In this document: positions 42,981 through 54,801 of the stretch, piece by piece
Layout of the letters: every line of letters starts with the position of its first letter
Numbering within the stretch: the first letter of the stretch is position 1
DNA from: Azolla caroliniana
Lineage: Eukaryota > Polypodiophyta
NCBI GenBank assembly: GCA_043228905.1
Contig: JBHGNT010000010.1
Location: 13,144,001 to 13,208,000, forward strand
Direction: 5' to 3'
DNA length: 64,000 bases
Notes under the pieces: generated by a model
What the model saw: only the letters and a program-made list of their open reading frames with translations
What the model was told of the DNA's origin: nothing
Database searches by the model: none
Made by a program: the position numbers and the translations under genes

Positions 42981-43751
42981 GAGCATAGATAAAAGATAGA
43001 GACAATGTATGATTAAAGAAAGAAGATTGAGACAAAGTATGATTCTAGAAAGAAGATTGAGACAAAGTATGATTCAAGGAACAAGAGTATGTGATATAAA
43101 CATTCAATGTATATTGAAAGTATAATATTTTACCAACTTTACAATCCTTGATCGCAAACTCTTGATTTGAACCCACGACCTCAACTTCGAAACGAGAGGT
43201 TCTTCACCCAATGAACTAGTCTTCTTTACTTGATTGTATTATTTTCTCACTCTCTCTTGATTGATTTCCTCTTGTTTTCCTTGCCCCTCTTTATCTAAGT
43301 GTTGCCATGCATATGGTAATGTATGGGAGCATGGCATGTATGCAATGCATGAGTTACATGTAATGCATGATCACCATTTGGCGCACATGTATTGCATGTG
43401 ATGCATGGTAGCCATCATGCTCACTTGAGCTCCCATGTATGAAAATAGATATGGGATAAGTATAATGATGAAAAATGCATTCTAAAATAACTAACCTAGC
43501 CTAGTGGTGTATACTTTGTGTTTGGCATACAAGGTTGAGAGTTTAAGTCTCTCAATTGAACTCAATACAATATATAGCTTCATTCTTATATCATGAAGTA
43601 CATTTATTATGAACTCTTACAAATAAATAGTCTAGCCTAGTGGTATGTACATTGTACTTCGTATATAAGGATGTGGGTTCAAGTCTCTCAAATATTATTA
43701 AATACAATATTTAAGCTCATTTTTATATCGTGAAGCACATTCTTCACGACA
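42790..43751. mobile_element. Insertion Y with microsatellite, short tandem repeats and SINE-like units
   Basis: RT sequence is interrupted from AAGCCCCAC (to 42789) to CCGCACGCTTGGAAC (from 43752). The insert has TGTCG...CGACA ends and no gene. It holds a (TG)n(AG)n microsatellite (about 42926-42978), a 29-bp unit repeated about three times (about 42994-43077), a cluster of ATGCAT/GCATG motifs (43304-43420) and three tRNA-like A-box/B-box pairs. The flanking duplication is imperfect, so it may be more than one insertion. Confidence 0.6.
43488..43751 (+). repeat. Two tandem SINE-like units with tRNA-like promoter boxes
   Basis: Unit 1: box A-like TAGCCTAGTGGT (about 43496), box B-like AGTTTAAGTCTC (about 43540). 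Unit 2: the same box A (43633-43644), box B-like GGTTCAAGTCT (43676). Both units continue with related bodies (ATACAATAT, then TTTTATATCGTGAAG-like sequence). They resemble plant tRNA-derived SINEs. No complete tRNA cloverleaf is claimed. Confidence 0.6.
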
Positions 43752-45002
43752 CCGCACGCTTGGAACGCGAAGATCACGTAGAGACTACATCGGATGGGGT
43801 TTACTCCGTTGAAATCGGACTGTTCACTTTTCATCCGGAATGGTATGTACCGTGCGGTATGTATCCTGTTCTATGTAGATTATCTAGTCATCACCGGACC
43901 CAGACTTGTTGAAATCGGTCGTGTGAAGTCCCAACTATCGGATGCATTCGAAATGAAGGACCTGGGGGACTTTCATTACTTCATCAAGATCGAAGTGATC
44001 CACACGCCCGAGAGCATATTGTTGTCCTAGCGGCATTATGTGTTGAATATGATGTACAAGTTGACCAAGACGGATTGCCGACAGATCTCCACACCCCTTG
44101 ACCGGAACTTGAAGGTTTGTGCCGACTCCAGATCGACCTGCGATGTGAAACGGTTTCGACAAATTGTCAAAAGCCTCATTTATTTGATAATCACCTGACC
44201 CAACATTACATATCCGGTTGTAGTGATCAGTCAGTTTATGCAAAAGGCGACCGTGGAGCACCTTCAATGTGCGCACCGAATACTGAGGTATGTCAGCAGC
44301 ATTAAGGACCGAGGACTGTTATACCGACATGGTATAACCGAAAAGCTGGTCACTTATACGGATGCTGACTCGGTCGGAGATGCGTCGGATCGACATACCA
44401 TTTTCGGATTTATTTTTTCTCTAGGTAGCACGACTGTTGCGTGGAGTAGCAAAAAACAACCAATTGTGGCTTTGTCGAGCACTGAGGCTGAGTATCGGGG
44501 TGCTACTGTTGACACCTATGAAGCCATCTAGCTTCGGCGGCTGTTGCAAGTCCTCCAAATCGAAGTCCCAACTCCGATCCCGATCTACTACGACAACATG
44601 AGCAGCATGCAGCTCGCCCAGAACCCTGTGTTCCATGCTCGAATGAAGCACACAGAAGTGCATTACCACTTTGTGCATGAGCGGGTCCTCAACAGTGAAA
44701 TAGAACTCCAATATGTCCAAACGGATCGGCAGGTTATCGACATCTTCACCAAAACTCTCGACCTGGACAAGTTGCAACATTTTTCGGAGATGCTTGGTCT
44801 TCAGCATGTCGACATGCCGCACCTAAGAGGGAGAACCGGTATTGTTATAGGGAGAACTGGAACCGGAACGGAAAATAGGAAAACAGGCAAAGGTACCAGA
44901 CAAGCAACTGGAAAGAAGGAAACAAGCGAAGCAGGGGGAGACGAGGAAAAAAAGGAAGCTGAGTCGGCTGAAGAAGTCGGCAGATCCGATAAAGTCGGAA
45001 CA
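43752..45002 (+). pseudogene. Element H: end of RT, RNase H and 3' tail, decayed
   Basis: RT resumes with SDCSLFIRNG and FYVDYLVITG (Y-V-D-Y, so the second Asp is replaced), then LSDAFEMKDLGDFHYF, SQFMQKATVEHLQCAHRILRY, YTDADSVGDASDRHT, AWSSKKQPIVALSSTEAEYRG, YYDNMSSMQLAQNPVFHARM and HTEVHYHFVHERV. After DMPHLRGRTG the tail is K/E/T-rich and stays open to 45002, where it joins element I in the opposite orientation. The H 3' LTR is missing. Confidence 0.85.
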
Positions 45003-47746
45003 ACTACCGGGGCAAATATCTCGTCGAAGTCCACACCCTTCTTCTGTTGGAACCCCTTCACCACGATCCTGGCTTTGTATCTCGGGGGGTTGCCGGCATC
45101 TCCCAGTTTCAACTTGTACACCCACTTGTTTCGGAGTGCCCGCTTTCCTTTCGGCAACTTCACCAATTCGTACGTATGGTTCTCATGCAGGGAATCCATC
45201 TCGTCCTGCATGGCACTTAACCATTTTCGGCTGTGGGTGTCATCCTTCGCTTCTTTGAAGCTTTCGGGCTCCCCCTCATCAGTCAGCAGAACATGCTCTG
45301 CATCCGGAAATCTCCGGGGGGCCCTTCTCTCTCTGAGAGGATATCTCCGTCTTTGGGCTTCGATAGCCAGCTCCTCCATTTGCTCTTCATCCGAATCCGA
45401 TTCGGGGTCTAGACCGGTTCCAGTCTCAGCTTCCTCTACTTCTTCTTCTACCGGTTCGGTATCCTCACCGTAACTGGCTGGTCCCTCGAGTGCTAACCGG
45501 TCTCTTGCCGGTTGGGTCTGCTCATCGTAGAGTTGATCCTTACCAGTCGACTCGGAGTTCATTATCTTCTTCTCCAACTCTCAGTCGGCGAGCGTCTTGT
45601 TCTCCATGAAGATAATATGTCGACTCCGGAATACCTTCTTGTCGACCAGGTCCCACACTCGGTAGCCGAACTCATCGTCACCGTAACCGAGGAATATGCA
45701 TGGTCGGGTCTTTGGATCTGACTTTCCTCTCCGGTCCTTAGCTACATGCACGTACGCGAGACACCTGAACACCTTCAGATGCCGGTAGGACACTTCCTTA
45801 CCGGTCCATACTCTCTGTGGCGTGTCTCCGTCCAAGGGTACTGAGGGTGATCTGTTTATCACGTATGTCGCCGTCGACAGTGCCTCAGCCCAAAACTTCT
45901 TGGGTAGTTTTGCATGCGCTAGCATACTCCGGACCCTCTCCATTATGGTCTGGTTCATCCTCTCGGCTAGTCCGTTTAGTTCCGGCGTCTTCGGCACGGT
46001 AAATTCGAGCCGGATTCCCTTTGAGCGGCAGTACTCCTCGAACTGCCCTCGGGATTCTCCTCCGTTGTCTGCTCGAACCGCCTTCAGCTTCTGGCCGGTT
46101 TCTCTTTCCACTCTCGCGTGGAGCTCTTTGAAGACGGATAACACCTGATCCTTCGTCTTCAACGGTGTGGCCCACAGCTTCCGGCTGTGGTCATCTATGA
46201 ACGTCACGAAGTACTGCGCTCCGGCATGTGACTTCGTGTCTACTTGACACAAATCCGTATGCACCAACTCCAGTGGTGCATTACGTCTCATCGGTGGCCT
46301 TGGTCAGAAGGAGGTCCGGTTCTGCTTACCGGCCACACAATCAGTGCACTTCTCTAAGTGCACGTTCTTCACTGGAATGAGGTTGTCGTCTGCAAGCCTC
46401 TTCATCCCCTTCTCGCTCATATGACACAGCCTCTTGTGCCATAGCTCACCGGCAGTGTCGGATGCCAGGTTCACTTCTTCCGGACATAACCGGGCATTCA
46501 TCAGGTACAGTGTGTTTACCTTCCGGGCCCGAGCCACAATCAAGCTCCCTTTGCTGAACTTCATGACACCGTTCTGGATGCTACCCGTGTAGCCCTCATC
46601 ATCTAGTCGACCGGCTGATATAAGGTTTAGTCGAACCTCCAAAACATGTCGGACATCCCTCAGCAGCAACTTGCATCCGATTGGTGTCAACAGCCACACG
46701 TCTCCTATGCCGACAATTCGGCATGTACCTTCATTCCCCATCCGGACACAGCCGTGATCACCGGCTGAGTAGGATGAGAAGCATTTCCGGTCCGGGGTAA
46801 GGTGGAACGACGCTCCGGAGTCTACCACCCAGGTCATCTCGTCGTCGGGAAGGTTTATCTCACTCTCCTCGGTGATGAGCATCAACTCTTCTTCACTTGC
46901 CGCGATTGCCGTCGTCCCCTTCCAGTTCGGCCCCCTCCGGTCTTTACCGTTCCGGTCCGGGGTCCGCTTCGAATCGGTACCATCGGTCTCCTTATCTTTT
47001 CGGAAATGCCGACAGTTCTTCTGGAAGTGACCCGGCTTGCCGCAATAGAAGCAAGTGGGCCTCCCCCTTGACTTTGACCGTGTCCCCGACTTCTCCCGGT
47101 TCTGTGGACTACGGTTTCTATGTCTTCCGCGTTCCGATTCGGTAAGAAGCGCTTTGGAGTCGGAGCTCGTATCTTTGTCTTTCTGACGCACCTCCTCATC
47201 TAACAAGCTCGACTTTACTCTTGCTAGGGATAACCGCTTTCCTTCCGGCCCGGCGTTGCCCAAAGTGACAACCAACGTCTCCCAGCTATCCGGGAGGGAA
47301 CCGAGCAGAATTAGCGCAAGTACCTCATCGGCGAGAGGTACTTCCAATGAAGTTGCCTGGTGGATCAGCCCCTGGAAGGCATTCATGTGCTCCGCCATGC
47401 TGGAGCCATCTTGGTACCGGAGTCTTACTAGCTTCCGGAATACCGACACCTGATTAACAGCATTTTTGTTCTGAAACATTAAGCCGATCTTCTCCAAGAG
47501 CTCATGAGCCTTGCTCTCTTCATTGAAGTTGTTGTACAGGCTCATGTCGATAAAGCACCGTATGTATGCCGTTGTCTTCATGTGCATCACCTCCCATATC
47601 GCAGCGTTGATTTTGTCCGGTCTCTTATCCCCGAACTGAACCGGCAGCCAGAGGTCTTTAACTACGAGCATGTCCCTCATCTTCGACTTCCATACCGAAT
47701 AGTTGGAGCCAGTGAGCCTGAACATGCCGCCAAACGATTCGTCCAT
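45003..47746 (-). pseudogene. Element I: Tork-type copia gag-pol, truncated in RT, with two nonsense codons
   Basis: Gag starts at ATG 47746 (MDESFGGMFRLTGSNYSVWKSKM). Zinc knuckle CFYCGKPGHFQKNC, protease VVDSGASFHL, HHCC head (LWHKRLCHMSEKG, CTDCVAGK), then TGA at 46304-46306. Integrase core 46291-45581 (HTDLCQVDTKSH, RADNGGES, LAERMNQTIMERV) ends at a second TGA near 45581 (Trp in relatives). The linker and RT start run to VDFDEIFAPV at about 45003, all in one frame apart from the stops. RT palm, RNase H and 3' LTR are absent at the junction with H. The first TGA is shared with element N. Confidence 0.92.
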
Positions 47747-47762
47747 ATTTCTGTGTTGTTTT

Positions 47763-47774
47763 GCTCGGATACCA
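47763..47774 (-). other. Primer-binding site of element I
   Basis: Minus strand TGGTATCCGAGC, one mismatch to the initiator-Met site; a 3-base spacer to the LTR as in the other Tork elements. Confidence 0.85.
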
Positions 47775-47959
47775 CTTGATCGGAACTCAACGCTCCTTAT
47801 GCACAACGCTCGGCCACAACCGAGCTTCTTTTCATACACAGAAAACGGGAAATAAAACACGACACAAAGAAGAAGAGAATACACAGGAGGTTTACATGGA
47901 AAACCCCAAACTAGGGGAAAAAAACCACGGCAGCCCATAGGCTGCAAACTGTCACTATG

Positions 47960-48224
47960 TGTTGAACACCAGTGCTCGGCCACAACCGAGGAATAGGATC
48001 AACTCACAGAAAACAGGAAATACAAAATGCACGAAGACAATAGAGAGAAGAGTGCACAGGATGTTTTACGTGGAAAACCCTAAATGGGAAAAAACCACGG
48101 GAGTCCTCAAACTCCAACTATCACTATAATCAGAGATGTACAATGGTGGAGCTACAAGGCAACAACCTTGAGCTCACTGTCTTCGCCACAGGCGGCGGTA
48201 ATACACAGAGGCAACGACCTCTTC

Positions 48225-48257
<33 letters not shown>

Positions 48258-48563
48258 CTGCTCTCTTCACTCTCTTGCACACATAAGAGTGGCGATACAC
48301 AGAAAAATGAGCAACAACATTAAAATTGTTTGCCCTAAGTCATATTTATACACATATGACTTTCGGGCTATTTACAATTATAGCCTCAAGGGCCCTTGGC
48401 AAACATATTCACAAATATGTCCCCGCATCCGGATCTCTCTCCGGGTACATTCGTCATCCGGCTCCGTAGCCGGGGTCTTCATCATCCGGCTCCGTAGCCG
48501 GGGTCTTCATTTCCGATTCCCGGACATCCGACCATCCCATCCGGAGGGACCGTAATCCCAACA
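47960..48563 (-). repeat. 3' LTR of element J
   Basis: TGTTGAACACC...TCCCAACA. Carries two CCGGCTCCGTAGCCGG units near 48457-48508. Confidence 0.95.
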
Positions 48564-48573
48564 AACTCCCCCT

Positions 48574-51500
48574 TCACTTCGGCATGGGATGTCTTTCCAG
48601 TCCGACCCTCTTCCGGCACGCTTCCAGCTTGTCGGGTGTGAGCACTTTGGTCAGCATATCTGAGCCGTTCTCGTCCGTGTGGATCTTCGTCAGCACGAAC
48701 TCCTGGTCTTCTATCCTTTCCCGGATCCAGTGATATCTTCGCTGGATGTGCTTCGTCCGGGAGTGATAGGCCGCGTTCTTCGCAAGGTGGATGGCACTCT
48801 GACTGTCGCAGTAGAGTCGGTACTCCTCCTGCCGGATACCGAGCTCTCTAATGAAGTCCTTCATCCATATCATTTCCTTGCCGGCTTCAACAGCCGCCAT
48901 GTACTCCGCCTCCGTGGTTGACAATGCAACCGTCTTCTGCAGCCTCGACTGCCATGAAACAGCTCCCCCTGCATACGTCATCACATACCTTGATGTGGAC
49001 CGGCTGGTATCTGCATCAGCCGACATATCCGAATCGGTAAAGCCGTCGAGTTCGGGCTTACCGGAGCCGAATCGGAGGCACACGTTTGTCGTGCCCTTCA
49101 GGTATCGGAGTATCCACTTGACCGCGTTCCAGTGCTCCTTGCCGGGATTGCTCATGTACCGGCTCACCACTCCGACTGCATATCCTATGTCTGGTCTTGT
49201 ACACACCATTGCGTACATCAAGCTTCCGACGGCAGAGGCATATGGTACTTTCATCATGTCCTCCTTCTCAGCTTTTGTCTTGGGGCTTTGCTTGCTGGAC
49301 AGCTTGCAGTTTGCCGGGAGGGTAGACCCAACCGGTCTTGCTTCCGACATGTTGAACCGGTGAAGCACCTTTGTCACGTACTTCTCCTGTGACAGCCACA
49401 GCTGCTTCTTCTTCCGGTCCCGGATGATGTGCATCCCTAGTATTTGCCTCGCCGGACCCAGGTCCTTCATTGAGAAGGTTCGGTGAAGAGCTTTCTTCAG
49501 CATCCGTATCTTGACCTGGTCCCGTCCGACGATCAACATGTCGTCCACGTACAGGAGGAGTATTAGAAAGTCTCCTCCTTCGAACTTCTTCACAAACACG
49601 CAGTGATCGGACTGCGTTTTGTGGTACCCTTCGTCGGTCATGAAAGAGTCGAACTTCCGGTACCATTGCCGGGGAGCCTGCTTCAGTCCGTAAAGGCTCT
49701 TCTTCAACCGGCATACCAGGTGCTCCTTCCCTTTCTTCTCGAATCCTTCCGGTTGCTGCATGTAGATCTCTTCTTCGAGGTCACCGTGAAGGAATGCCGT
49801 CTTCACGTCCATCTGTTCTACCTCGAGGTCCATGCTTGCCGCTATGCTCAGCACCGTCCGGATGGAGGTCATCTTCACCACCGGGGCAAATATCTCGTCG
49901 AAGTCGACGCTCTTCTTCTGTTGGAACCCCTTCACCACGATCCTCGCTTTGTATCTCGGGGGGTTTCCGACATCTCCCGGTTTCAGCTTGAACACCCACT
50001 TGTTTCGAAGTGCCCGCTTTCCTTTCGGCAACTCCACAAGTTCATATGTGTGGTTCTCATGCAGGGAATCCATCTCCTCCTGCATGGCACTTAACCACCT
50101 GCGGCTATGGGTGTCAAGCTTTGCTTCTTCAAAACTCTCCGGCTCCCCCTCGTCGGTTAGCAGCACGTGCTCTGGTTCCGGAAATCTCCGGGGGGCCCTT
50201 CTCTCTCTTAGAGGATATCTCCGTTCCGGAGCTTCGGTAACCGGTTCCTCCGTTTCTTCTTCATCCGAATCCATTTCGGGATCGGGGCCGGTTCCGGTAT
50301 CAGTTTCATCTTCCTCGGCCGGTTCTGTTTCTTCACCGTCTTCGGCCGGATCCTCGAGTGCTAACCGGTCCCTTGCCGGTCGGGACTGCTCCTCGTAGAG
50401 TTTATCCTCACCGGTCGACTTGGAGCTCTTCATCTTCTTCTCCGACTCCCAGTCGGCGAGTGTCTTGTCCTCCATGAAGATGATATCACGACTCCGGAAT
50501 AACTTTTTGTCGACCGGGTCCCATACTCGGTAGCCGAACTTGTCATCGCCGTAACCGAGGAATATGCATGGCCGGGTCTTTGGATCTAGCTTTCCTCTCC
50601 GGTCCTTTGCCACATGCACATATGCGAGACACCCGAACACTCTCAGATGCCGGTAGGATACTTCCCTACCGGTCCACACTCTCTGCGGCGTGTCTCCGTC
50701 CAAAGGTACTGAGGGTGATCTGTTTATCACGTATGTCGCCGTCGACATTGCCTCAGCCCAAAACACCTTGGGTAATTTCGCATGTGCCAGCATACTCCGG
50801 ACCCTCTCCATTATGGTCCGGTTCATCCTCTCGGCCAGCCCATTCAGTTCCGGCGTCTTCGGCACAGTAAACTCGAGCCGGATTCCCTTCGAGCGACAGT
50901 ACTCCTCGAACTGCCCCCGGTATTCCCCTCCGTTATCCGCTCGTATCGCTTTCAGCTTCTTGCTGGATTCCCTTTCCACTCTCGCGTGGAGTTCTTTGAA
51001 GACGCACAACACTTGGTCCTTTGTCTTCAACGGTGCCGTCACCAGCTTCCGGCTGTGGTCATCAATGAATGTCACGAAGTACTGGGCTCCGCCATGTGAC
51101 TTCGTTTCTACTTGACACACGTCAGTGTGCACCAACTCCAATGGTGCGCTACGTCTCATCGGTGGCCTTGAGTGGAAGGAGGTCCGGTTTTGCTTACCGG
51201 TCAGACAGTCGGTGCACTTCCCCAAGTGTACTTGCTTTACCGGTATCAGGTTGTCTTCGGCAAGCCTCTTCATCCCCTTCTCGCTCATGTGGCACAGTCT
51301 CTTGTGCCACAGCTCACCGGCAGTGTCAGCTGCCACGTTCAGCTCCTCCGGACATAGCCGGGAAATCATCAGGTACAGTGTGTTGACCTTCCGGGCCCGA
51401 GCCACTATCAGGCTCCCCTTGCTGAACTTCATTTCGCCGTTCCGGATGCTACCCGTGTAGCCTTCATCGTCTAGCCTCCCGGCCGAAATCAGGTTCAATC

Positions 51501-52647
51501 GAACCTCCGGAACGTGTCGGACATCCTTCAGCAGCATCTTGCATCCGGTTGATGTCATCAGCCACACGTCTCCTATGCCGGCGATCCGGCATGTACCTTC
51601 ATTTCCCATCCGGACACAGCCGTGCTCACCGGCTGTGTAGGATGAGAAGTATTTCTTCTCCGGGGTCAGGTGGAACGATGCTCCGGAATCGACCACCCAG
51701 GTCATCTCTTCGCCGGCAAGGTTCAGCTCCCTCTCTTCGGTAATGAGCATTATCTCTTCTTCACTTGCCGCGAGTGCCGTCGTTCCTTTCCGGTCCTGCC
51801 CTCGCCGATCCGGACCTCTCCGGTCCGTGGCTCCCCGGTATGCACCGTTTCGCTCCGGTGACTTCTTCGAATCGGTACCGTCGGTTCCGTTGTCTTTCCG
51901 GAAATGCCGACAGTTCTTCTGGAAGTGCCCCGGCTTCCCACAGTAGAAGCATGTAGGTCTTCCCCTCGACTACGACCGTGTCCCTGACTTCTCCCGTCTT
52001 TGCGGACTCCGGTTCCGTTGTCTTCCCCGTTCCGATTCGGTAAGCAGCGCCTTCGAGTCGGAGGCCGATTCTTTATCTCTCCGACGCGCTTCTTCATTTA
52101 GAATACTTGTCTTTACCGTTAGTAAAGACAAGTTCTCTTCCTTACAGGAGGTGCTGAGTGTAACTACCAAGTTCTCCCAGCTCTTCGGAAGGGTACACAT
52201 CAGCATGATGGCTTGCATTGCGTCATCCAACGGGAACTTGATCGCCGCAAGCTGATTCACGAATCCCATGAACGTGCTGACGTGTTCGACCATGCTCTCG
52301 CCGTCCCGGTACTTAAGATTCACTATCTTCCTCATCAGGGAGGTCCAGGTCAGAGCATTCTTCCTCTCATACAGTCCGGACAGCTTCTGCCACATCTCAT
52401 AGGCGTTCGTATCGTTCGCCACATGTTGCAGAACACTTACATCGACATATTGCCGGATCGTCGCTACGGCTTTCCGGTTCAGGAGCTTCCACTCCGACTC
52501 TATTACCCCCTTGGGTATCTCGGCATTGTCGATCGGTTCATACAGGTCTCGGACGATGAGAAGGTCTTCCATCTTTATCTTCCAGTCGGCGTAGTTCTGT
52601 GAGTTCAACACCATCATGCCCGGAGGCCCACTACCGCCGCCTTCCAT
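48574..52647 (-). pseudogene. Element J gag-pol, open except for one TAG at codon 226
   Basis: From ATG 52647 (MEGGGSGPPGMM) to TGA 48574 is 4,074 nt, exactly the length of the K gag-pol, and the whole stretch is in one frame. The only break I find is TAG at 51970-51972, where A and K have CAG (Gln) just before the zinc knuckle. All downstream motifs are intact: VVDSGASFHL, HTDVC, RADNGGEY, LAERMNRT, FLHGDLEEEIYM, YVDDML, CDSQSAIHLAKN. A single C-to-T change explains the stop. Without readthrough only a truncated gag would be made, so movement would depend on proteins from an intact relative such as K. Confidence 0.95.
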
Positions 52648-52678
52648 TTTCTGTGTTACCGTCGCTCTGATACCACTT

Positions 52679-52943
52679 TGTTGAACACCAGTGCTCGGCC
52701 ACAACCGAGGAATAGGATCAACTCACAGAAAACAGGAAATACAAAATGCACGAAGACAATAGAGAGAAGAGTGCACAGGATGTTTTACGTGGAAAACCCT
52801 AAATGGGAAAAAACCACGGGAGTCCTCAAACTCCAACTATCACTATAATCAGAGATGTACAATGGTGGAGCTACAAGGCAACAACCTTGAGCTCACTGTC
52901 TTCGCCACAGGCGGCGGTAATACACAGAGGCAACGACCTCTTC

Positions 52944-52982
<39 letters not shown>

Positions 52983-53260
52983 CTGCTCTCTTCACTCTCT
53001 TGCACACATAAGAGTGGCGATACACAGAAAAATGAGCAACAACATTAAAACTGTTTGCCCTAAGTCATATTTATACACATATGACTTTCGGGCTATTTAC
53101 AATTATAGCCTCAAGGGCCCTTGGCAAACATATTCACAAATATGTCCCCGCATCCGGATCTCTCTCCGGGTACATTCGTCATCCGGCTCCGTAGCCGGGG
53201 TCTTCATTTCCGATTCCCGGACATCCGACCATCCCATCCGGAGGGACCGTAATCCCAACA
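52679..53260 (-). repeat. 5' LTR of element J
   Basis: Same ends as the 3' LTR, one CCGGCTCCGTAGCCGG unit, CT run to about 52980. TATA region at 53066-53073 within GTCATAT...ATATGAC. Confidence 0.95.
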
Positions 53261-53721
53261 CTATGTAAGAATGTACAACAGTGAGTTCACTGAGGCAACG
53301 ACCTCGTGCTCACAGATCTTCGCCACAGGTGGCGGTTACAACAGAGGCAACAACCTCTTTCTCTCTCTCTCACTCTGTACGCTGTTACGTGCTCGCGCTT
53401 CTTCTTCTTGCACCAACAAGAATAATAACGACAACCACAAGAGTTTGCCCTAAGTCATATTTATACAAATATGACTTTTCGGCTATTTACAAATATAGCC
53501 TCGATGGACTCTCAGAAACATATTTACGAATATGTCTCTTCATCCGGTTCATACCGGGTCTGCACCATCCGGCTCTCCGTAGCCGGGTACTCCTCATTCG
53601 GTTCATACCGGGTCTGCGTCATCCGGCTCTCCGTAGTCGGGTACTCCTCATCCGGTTTCGGCCTCGGGTTTGTCGGCATTGTTCTTCTCCCTTCCCATCC
53701 GGAGGGACCTGTCTCCCAACA

Positions 53722-54690
53722 AACCCGACGATCGTAGTACCGATGGTTATCTTCACAATACCGCATGTGCCATGGAATCTCAAACCGATTTCGGTACTCA
53801 GAGTTCACATCCCGAGTTTGATGGAGTTACTGAAGAAAAAGGTGGAGATGGGCATCCTCGAGCCGTCGAGTGCCCCATACTCAAGTCGGTGGTTTACTGT
53901 GCCAAAGAAGGACGGCACGCTGCGCTTCATTCAGGACCTGCAGTTGGTCAACAATGTGACCATTCGGAACATAGGGATTAGACCGACCATTGACGAGTTC
54001 ACGGAAGCCTTCGCCGAAAGGTCGATCTATTCGGTCGGTGATCTGTACTCGGGGTATGAACAATTCCAACTAGCCATGGAGAGTAGAGACATTACGACGA
54101 TGCAGACTCTCCTCGGCCTAGTGCGGATCTGTACCCTGCCGCAAGGAGGGACCAACTCGGTGGCGCACATGGTGAACGTGATGAACAAGGTGCTGAGGGA
54201 TTGTATCCCGGACATCACCATGCCGTTTTTGGATGACGTCCCGATTAAAGGTTGTTGGGTGGAAGATAAGGATGAATCGGTTGGGCCGGACGGATGCCGG
54301 AGATTTGTTGTGGACCACATCGGTGACTACGAGAAGGTGCTACAGAAACTCGAGAGTGCGCGCGCGGTTCACCTTCTCTAGAGAGAAATCGGCTTTCGGG
54401 AAGTCGGAGATCCTAGTGGTCGGGCACTTGTGCGGGCCTTACGGTCGGAAACCGTCTCCAGCAAAAGTAGAAGCCATCAATGTAATAAAGGAAGAATGCA
54501 AGTCGGTTACGGAGGTGTGGAAGTTCTTAGGCGCATGCGCGTTCTACCACATCTGGATCCCGCACTATGCACACATCACGGAGCCACTCTATGGGTTGTT
54601 GAAGAAAGGGCGTAAATTCGAGTGGGGTAGAGAGCATGTGGAGTCGGTCCAGAGGTTGAAGGAGGCGCTTACCGCACTCCGGCACTCCGG
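53722..54690 (+). pseudogene. Element T: Ty3/gypsy reverse transcriptase fragment
   Basis: The plus-strand frame encodes HIPSLMELLKKKVEMGILEP, SSRWFTVPKKDGTLRFIQDL, QLVNNVTIRNIGIRPTIDEF, YSVGDLYSGYEQFQLA, TLPQGGTNSVAHMVNVMNK and MPFLDDVPIKG (catalytic F-L-D-D). A frameshift near 54355 is followed by the RT thumb and tether (SEILVVGHLCGPYG, FLGACAFYHIWIPHYAHI). The sequence is unlike Q and R, so it is a third gypsy lineage in this window. Only RT and part of the tether survive between LTR I and the M remnant. Confidence 0.8.
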
Positions 54691-54754
54691 CACTTTCTGC
54701 TTAATCTTCCATTGATATTGTGAAACTTGGTTGTGGCCAAGTGCGATTCTAATC
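54691..54754 (+). repeat. Element M: remnant of the 5' LTR end
   Basis: About 60 bp (CTTGGTTGTGGCCAAGTGCG) corresponding to the GGTTGTGGCCGAGC segment at the downstream end of Tork LTRs, directly before the PBS. The rest of the LTR is missing at the junction with T. Confidence 0.65.
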
Positions 54755-54758
54755 ACTC

Positions 54759-54770
54759 TGGTATCAGAGC
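54759..54770 (+). other. Primer-binding site of element M
   Basis: TGGTATCAGAGC, a perfect initiator-Met tRNA site on the plus strand. Confidence 0.92.
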
Positions 54771-54801
54771 TAGGTTCTAAATTTCAAGCAAAAGAAAGAA
54801 A

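Larger units (their letters stand above)
47960..53260 (-). mobile_element. Element J: complete Tork-type copia retrotransposon
   Basis: LTRs 47960-48563 (604 bp) and 52679-53260 (582 bp); target duplication CTATG at 47955-47959 and 53261-53265; PBS 52664-52675; polypurine tract AAGTGAAGGGGGAGTT from 48564. The LTR length difference is explained by one extra 28-bp U3 minisatellite unit in the left copy and a CT run longer by 6 bp in the right one. Coding is intact except for one TAG. Confidence 0.96.
47778..53721 (-). repeat. 5' LTR of element I, split by element J
   Basis: Halves 47778-47959 and 53266-53721 total 638 bp. Ends TGATCGG...TCTCCCAACA. The distal half holds the TATA region (about 53455-53475), a CT-rich block and a GC-rich U3 minisatellite of about 57 bp units (about 53540-53660, CATCCGGCTCTCCGTAG). 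Confidence 0.87.

Noticed and set aside
46304-47983. N-terminal extension of the I gag upstream of ATG 47746
   Set aside because: It translates the PBS and LTR; the family start is MDESFGG.
53281-53721. Plus-strand open frame that joins LTR I to the gypsy RT of T
   Set aside because: The first 440 bases are LTR U3/R sequence of element I; the open frame across the border is accidental. Only the part from 53722 shows RT motifs.
53722-54690. Endogenous pararetrovirus
   Set aside because: Only RT and tether are visible, with no movement- or coat-protein sequence nearby, and the motifs look gypsy-like; not excluded without a tree.
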